Shown here: piece by piece, positions 30,790-34,217 of the stretch
Numbering within the stretch: position 1 is the stretch's first letter
Layout: each line of letters opens with the position of its first letter
Assembly: GCA_015064635.1 (NCBI GenBank)
Contig: SVRV01000027.1
Location: 1-34,217, forward strand
Length of the DNA: 34,217 nt
Source of the DNA: Oscillospiraceae bacterium
Lineage (GTDB): Bacteria > Bacillota > Clostridia > Oscillospirales > SIG627
Reading direction: 5' to 3'
Program-made: the position numbers and the translations under genes
Notes under the pieces: generated by a model
Told to the model about the DNA's origin: nothing
Databases searched by the model: none
The model's input: only the letters and a program-made list of their open reading frames with translations

Positions 30790-33700
30790 TTATGCTACAT
30801 ACTCCTCTGTAGCTGACCAGTAGTTGCAAAGTGCTTTCACAAGATTTGAAAGCTTTTGATCTTCCGAGGAAATTGCCGATTTCACATAGTTCAATGCGCT
30901 GTAGTTGATTTCAAGTGTATCGTTTACGCTCAGTGTGTAAATCTTGTCGAGGTCATGAGCGGGTATATCAGCAACATCTACATAGATAATGCCGTCACCA
31001 AGCTCTGTTGCTTCAAGCTCCTCCTCCCCTACCTTGAAGGTGTATGTACCGCCTGTCACCTCAAAGTAATGACGGATAGTGGTCTGACCTTCAAGTACAA
31101 GTGACGTGGATATGTGCTTGATGCCTGAAAGAGAGCCTGACTTTTCAGGTCCTGCAATCTTTTCAATCGCAGCTGTATCAGCTGTCACATCTTCAAGTGC
31201 TTCACCGTTACCGAAAAAGCTTTCGGCATACTCTACGTATGTCTCAAGTGCTTCTACCACTCCAAGTGCCTTTGCAAATTCTTCATCAGTCTTTGCGAGC
31301 TCCTTGAAATCGGATATGTAGTCTGAAATCATTATTGAATCGGGCTCAATTATCAAGTCATCGCAAATGATAATGTATATTATTTCAACGTTCTTAACGT
31401 CTTTGGGAGCAACATAAGTAGTTACATAGTAAAGTCCTGTGTCGGAGTCATAAATGGGAGTAAGCGCTCCCTCTGAAAGAGTGTCATCTTCACTGTTATC
31501 ATAGACTAAGAACTCTACAACGGTGTTTGAAGCTAATTCCGCTCCCAAAACATTAAGATACATTTTTACACCGATTGATCCGTCAAGGACAAGGCTTGCG
31601 CCTTCCACTGATACGGGTATAATTGCTATGAATGGAATATTGTTATTGTTCGCATAAGTTTCCGCATATGAACCACTATATCCGTATATTGTCAGGTTGT
31701 CGCTGTCGCGGAAAGGAAATAAGCCGATGCTCGTCACACTAACCGGTATCGTTATACTTGTCAGATTGCTACAACCACAGAAAGCAAATAAGCCGATGCT
31801 TGTTAATTTACTGTCGGGATTAACGGTCACAATCTCAAGTCTATTGCATCCATCAAAGGCAAAATCGCCTATGCTTGTGACTCCTTTGGGTATAGTTATA
31901 TTTGTTAGACCGCTACATAAAGCGAAGGCACGTTCACCAATGCTTGTCACGCTTTCCGGTATTGTTATGCCTACCAAGCTGCTACAGTCTGCGAAGGTAT
32001 ATGAATCGATACATGTAACTCCTTCAGGTATCGTTATATTTGTCAGGCTATTACAATAAGAGAAGGCAGATGAACCAATGCTTGTCACGCTATCGGGTAT
32101 CGTTATGCTTATCATGCCACTGCAGTCTGCGAAAGCTTTAGAGCCTATAGTTGTTACTCCATTTTCGATAATAACAGTCTTTATGCTGCCAGCATACTCG
32201 TTCCACGGCGACGGCTCCCAATTAAAATAGTCCGTCATCGCACCGCTTCCCGAAATTGTGAGGAGCTTAGTTGAAGGGGTATATGACCAAGTGAGAGAGG
32301 CTCCGCAGGTGCCCTTCTCAATTAACTCAGTTATAGGCATAAAAGTAATATTATTGTTTTTAGCATATGTTTCGGCATATGAACCGCTATATCCATACAT
32401 CGTCAGGCTCGTGCAATTATAGAAGGCAGATGAGCCGATACTCGTTACGCTGTCCGGAATGGTGATGCTTATGAGCATAGAGCAGTTGTAAAAAGCATTT
32501 TTAGGAATTGTCGTGACACCCGTTATCGTTACTTTTTTAAGGTTTGTAGGAATGTAATAGTGATAATAAATAAATGGTTCTTCTCTACATTGATAAGTAG
32601 CACCGCTTATTGCAGAGGAACTGTATGTAGTTGTATATCCGAAAATATATCCGAATACACTCTTATAACCTGTAGCACTTGCACTTGCTCCAATGAAAGG
32701 AAGTGTTATTTCTTCAAGATTTATGCACCCCTCGAAGGTAGATTTACCAATACTCGTCACACTGTCAGGAATGGTGATGCTTGTAAAACCTGAGCAGCCG
32801 GAGAAAGCAGAGCCACCAATACTCGTCACACTGTCGGGGATGGTGATGCTTGTGAGGTTCGTGCAGCCATAGAAGGCAGATTCGCCAATACTCGTCACAC
32901 TGTCGGGGATGGTGATGCTTGTGAGACCTGAGCAGTCAGAGAAAGCAGAGCCACCAATACTCGTCACACTGTCGGGGATGGTGATGCTTGTGAGGCCTGT
33001 GCAGCCATAGAAGGCATTTTCAGGTATAGCCGTACCGCTTGTTATTGTCACTTTTCTAAGGGTTGTAGAAATATAATAGTGGTAATAATAATCATAAAAA
33101 TAATAATCATCATTTAAATCATCGTAATATTGATAAGTCGCACCGCTTATTGCAGTAGAGCTGTATGAGGTTGTATATCCGAAAATATATCCAAATACAC
33201 TTTTCTCTTTTATAGCACTTGCACTTGCTCCAACGAAAGGAAGTGTTATTTCTTCAAGATTCATGCACCCCTCGAAGGTAGATTTACCAATACTCGTCAC
33301 ACTGTCAGGAATGGTGATGCTTGTAAAACCTGAGCAGCCGGAGAAGGCAGAGCCACCAATACTCGTCACACTGTCGGGAATGGTGATGCTTGTGAGACCT
33401 AAGCAGCCGGAGAAGGCAGAGCCACCAATACTCGTCACACTGTCGGGAATGATGATGCTTGTTACAAGCTTTCCGTCTATATACAAGTTATGTGCACAGA
33501 ATAACGGATTGGCTAAATAATTACCGAAGCTTATTTTCAACCACGATTCTATATCACTTATATGCACTTCTTTAAGGCTCGTGCAATTATAGAAGGCAGA
33601 GCCACCAATACTCGTCACACCGTCGGGAATGGTGATGCTTGTGAGACCTGAGCAGTCAGAGAAAGCAGAACTGCCAATACTCGTCACACTGTCGGGGATG

Positions 33701-34217
33701 GTGATGCTTGTAAGACCTCTGCAATTGAAGAAAGCAGAGCCACCAATACTCGTCACACTGTCGGGGATGGTGATGCTTGTGAGGTTTGAGCAGCCATAGA
33801 AGGCATTTTCAGGTATAGCCGTACCGCTTGTTATTGTCACTTTTCTAAGGCTATCAGAAACAGAACCATAATTGCCCGAATATGAAGAAGCCCCAAAAAT
33901 ATACCCGAAGTGAGTGTTAGCAGTGTCATCTCTTTCTTTTCCTACATAGGGAAGAGTTATCTCCTCAAGGCTCGTGCAATAATAGAAAGCAGAACTGCCG
34001 ATACTTGTAACGCTCTCGGGAATGGTGATGCTTGTAAGACCTGAGCAATTGAAGAAAGCAAAGCTACCAATACTCGTCACACTGTCGGGAATGGTGATGC
34101 TTGTAAGACCTCTGCAATTGAAGAAAGCAGAGCCACCAATACTCGTCACACTGTCGGGGATGGTGATGCTTGTGAGGTTTGAGCAGCCATAGAAGGCATT
34201 TTCAGGTATAGCCGTAC
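30790..34217 (-). CDS. BspA-type LRR_5 repeat surface protein (5' end outside window)
   Basis: A long protein made of about 23-residue LRR_5 repeats (core SVTSIGGSAFSGCSGLTSITIPD), typical of secreted BspA-like adhesins. The frame is open to the window edge: the codons beyond the ATG at 34149 continue the repeat, so the true start and any signal peptide are missing. At least 1142 residues are seen. Between repeat blocks are variable inserts, among them two with Tyr-rich low-complexity stretches around 32560-32700 and 33050-33250. A GTCGASLTWSYTPSTKLLTISG cap-like module lies near 32200-32320. The last about 280 residues are non-repeat, with beta-rich and helical parts and no LPxTG or SLH motif. 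Many repeats are almost identical at DNA level. Confidence 0.92.
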   Translation of the reverse strand, partial: TAIPENAFYGCSNLTSITIPDSVTSIGGSAFFNCRGLTSITIPDSVTSIGSFAFFNCSGLTSITIPESVTSIGSSAFYYCTSLEEITLPYVGKERDDTANTHFGYIFGASSYSGNYGSVSDSLRKVTITSGTAIPENAFYGCSNLTSITIPDSVTSIGGSAFFNCRGLTSITIPDSVTSIGSSAFSDCSGLTSITIPDGVTSIGGSAFYNCTSLKEVHISDIESWLKISFGNYLANPLFCAHNLYIDGKLVTSIIIPDSVTSIGGSAFSGCLGLTSITIPDSVTSIGGSAFSGCSGFTSITIPDSVTSIGKSTFEGCMNLEEITLPFVGASASAIKEKSVFGYIFGYTTSYSSTAISGATYQYYDDLNDDYYFYDYYYHYYISTTLRKVTITSGTAIPENAFYGCTGLTSITIPDSVTSIGGSAFSDCSGLTSITIPDSVTSIGESAFYGCTNLTSITIPDSVTSIGGSAFSGCSGFTSITIPDSVTSIGKSTFEGCINLEEITLPFIGASASATGYKSVFGYIFGYTTTYSSSAISGATYQCREEPFIYYHYYIPTNLKKVTITGVTTIPKNAFYNCSMLISITIPDSVTSIGSSAFYNCTSLTMYGYSGSYAETYAKNNNITFMPITELIEKGTCGASLTWSYTPSTKLLTISGSGAMTDYFNWEPSPWNEYAGSIKTVIIENGVTTIGSKAFADCSGMISITIPDSVTSIGSSAFSYCNSLTNITIPEGVTCIDSYTFADCSSLVGITIPESVTSIGERAFALCSGLTNITIPKGVTSIGDFAFDGCNRLEIVTVNPDSKLTSIGLFAFCGCSNLTSITIPVSVTSIGLFPFRDSDNLTIYGYSGSYAETYANNNNIPFIAIIPVSVEGASLVLDGSIGVKMYLNVLGAELASNTVVEFLVYDNSEDDTLSEGALTPIYDSDTGLYYVTTYVAPKDVKNVEIIYIIICDDLIIEPDSIMISDYISDFKELAKTDEEFAKALGVVEALETYVEYAESFFGNGEALEDVTADTAAIEKIAGPEKSGSLSGIKHISTSLVLEGQTTIRHYFEVTGGTYTFKVGEEELEATELGDGIIYVDVADIPAHDLDKIYTLSVNDTLEINYSALNYVKSAISSEDQKLSNLVKALCNYWSATEEYVA
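32727..34217 (-). repeat. Near-identical 69-bp coding repeats of the LRR_5 gene
   Basis: The unit containing ACTCGTCACACTGTCGGG on the plus strand recurs many times with few or no changes, in steps of 69 bases. Larger blocks repeat too: about 32640-33010 resembles 33170-33470, and 33750-33840 resembles the right edge from about 34130. Such identity points to recent unit duplication or gene conversion, and makes assembly of the gene uncertain. Confidence 0.85.

Noticed and set aside
30790-34217. Regular short repeats that could suggest a CRISPR array
   Set aside because: The period is 69 bases without unique spacers and the units translate into LRR_5 repeats in one open frame.

Overview
The window looks like a piece of an uncultured, gut-type Clostridia (Bacillota) chromosome. 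Evidence: A+T-rich DNA with near-consensus TTGACA/TATAAT promoters, purine-rich GGAGG ribosome sites, a DivIVA-like protein beside pcrA, an alanine/sodium symporter, a stalk-domain cell-wall amidase with GWYE-type repeats, a BspA-type (LRR_5) surface protein and several AraC regulators. I cannot place it below that level from sequence alone.

Layout. 1-1860: a tRNA-rich stretch on both strands with an initiator tRNA-fMet, a tRNA-Leu, several tRNA 3'-end fragments each followed by a hairpin terminator, and an amidohydrolase gene lying between two fMet 3'-end copies. 1999-6128 (minus): a tightly overlapping operon divIVA-like / fumarase-type beta subunit / SDR / pcrA. 6224-9835 (plus): AGCS symporter, ATP-grasp ligase with its own consensus promoter, polysaccharide deacetylase. 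9931-10310: tRNA-Pro followed by a 263-bp structured element and a second copy of the tRNA 3' end with its own terminator. 10320-10890 (minus): a decayed resistance-type module made of a GNAT pseudogene, an intact TipAS-domain gene and the first codons of a chloramphenicol acetyltransferase. 10911-15555: an AraC regulator divergent from a small protein, ROK kinase, SIS isomerase and clan GH-A glycosidase. 15988-17907 (minus): a GHL6-like glycosidase. 18045-21102 (minus): an intact GNAT / TipAS / unknown / amidase series. 21403-28188: a 1144-residue glycosidase-like protein with AraC-type direct repeats at its promoter, an AraC regulator, and a QueG-like iron-sulfur protein with an internal duplication. 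28517-30652 (minus): another glycosidase-like protein. 30790 to the right edge (minus): a large LRR_5 repeat protein cut by the window.

How it fits together. Four large glycosidase-like proteins without signal peptides, two AraC regulators and a ROK/SIS pair suggest intracellular breakdown of imported oligosaccharides; no transporter for them is present. The most unusual signal is the tRNA-linked one. A 27-bp sequence is identical at two loci (529-555 and 10211-10237, opposite strands). At both it stands just upstream of a displaced tRNA 3' end that begins near the T-loop, and at the second it ends a 263-bp insert that folds into three strong hairpins. This may be a family of very small, integrase-less elements that use the tRNA T-loop as target. 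It is an inference from two to four loci and needs a genome-wide search.
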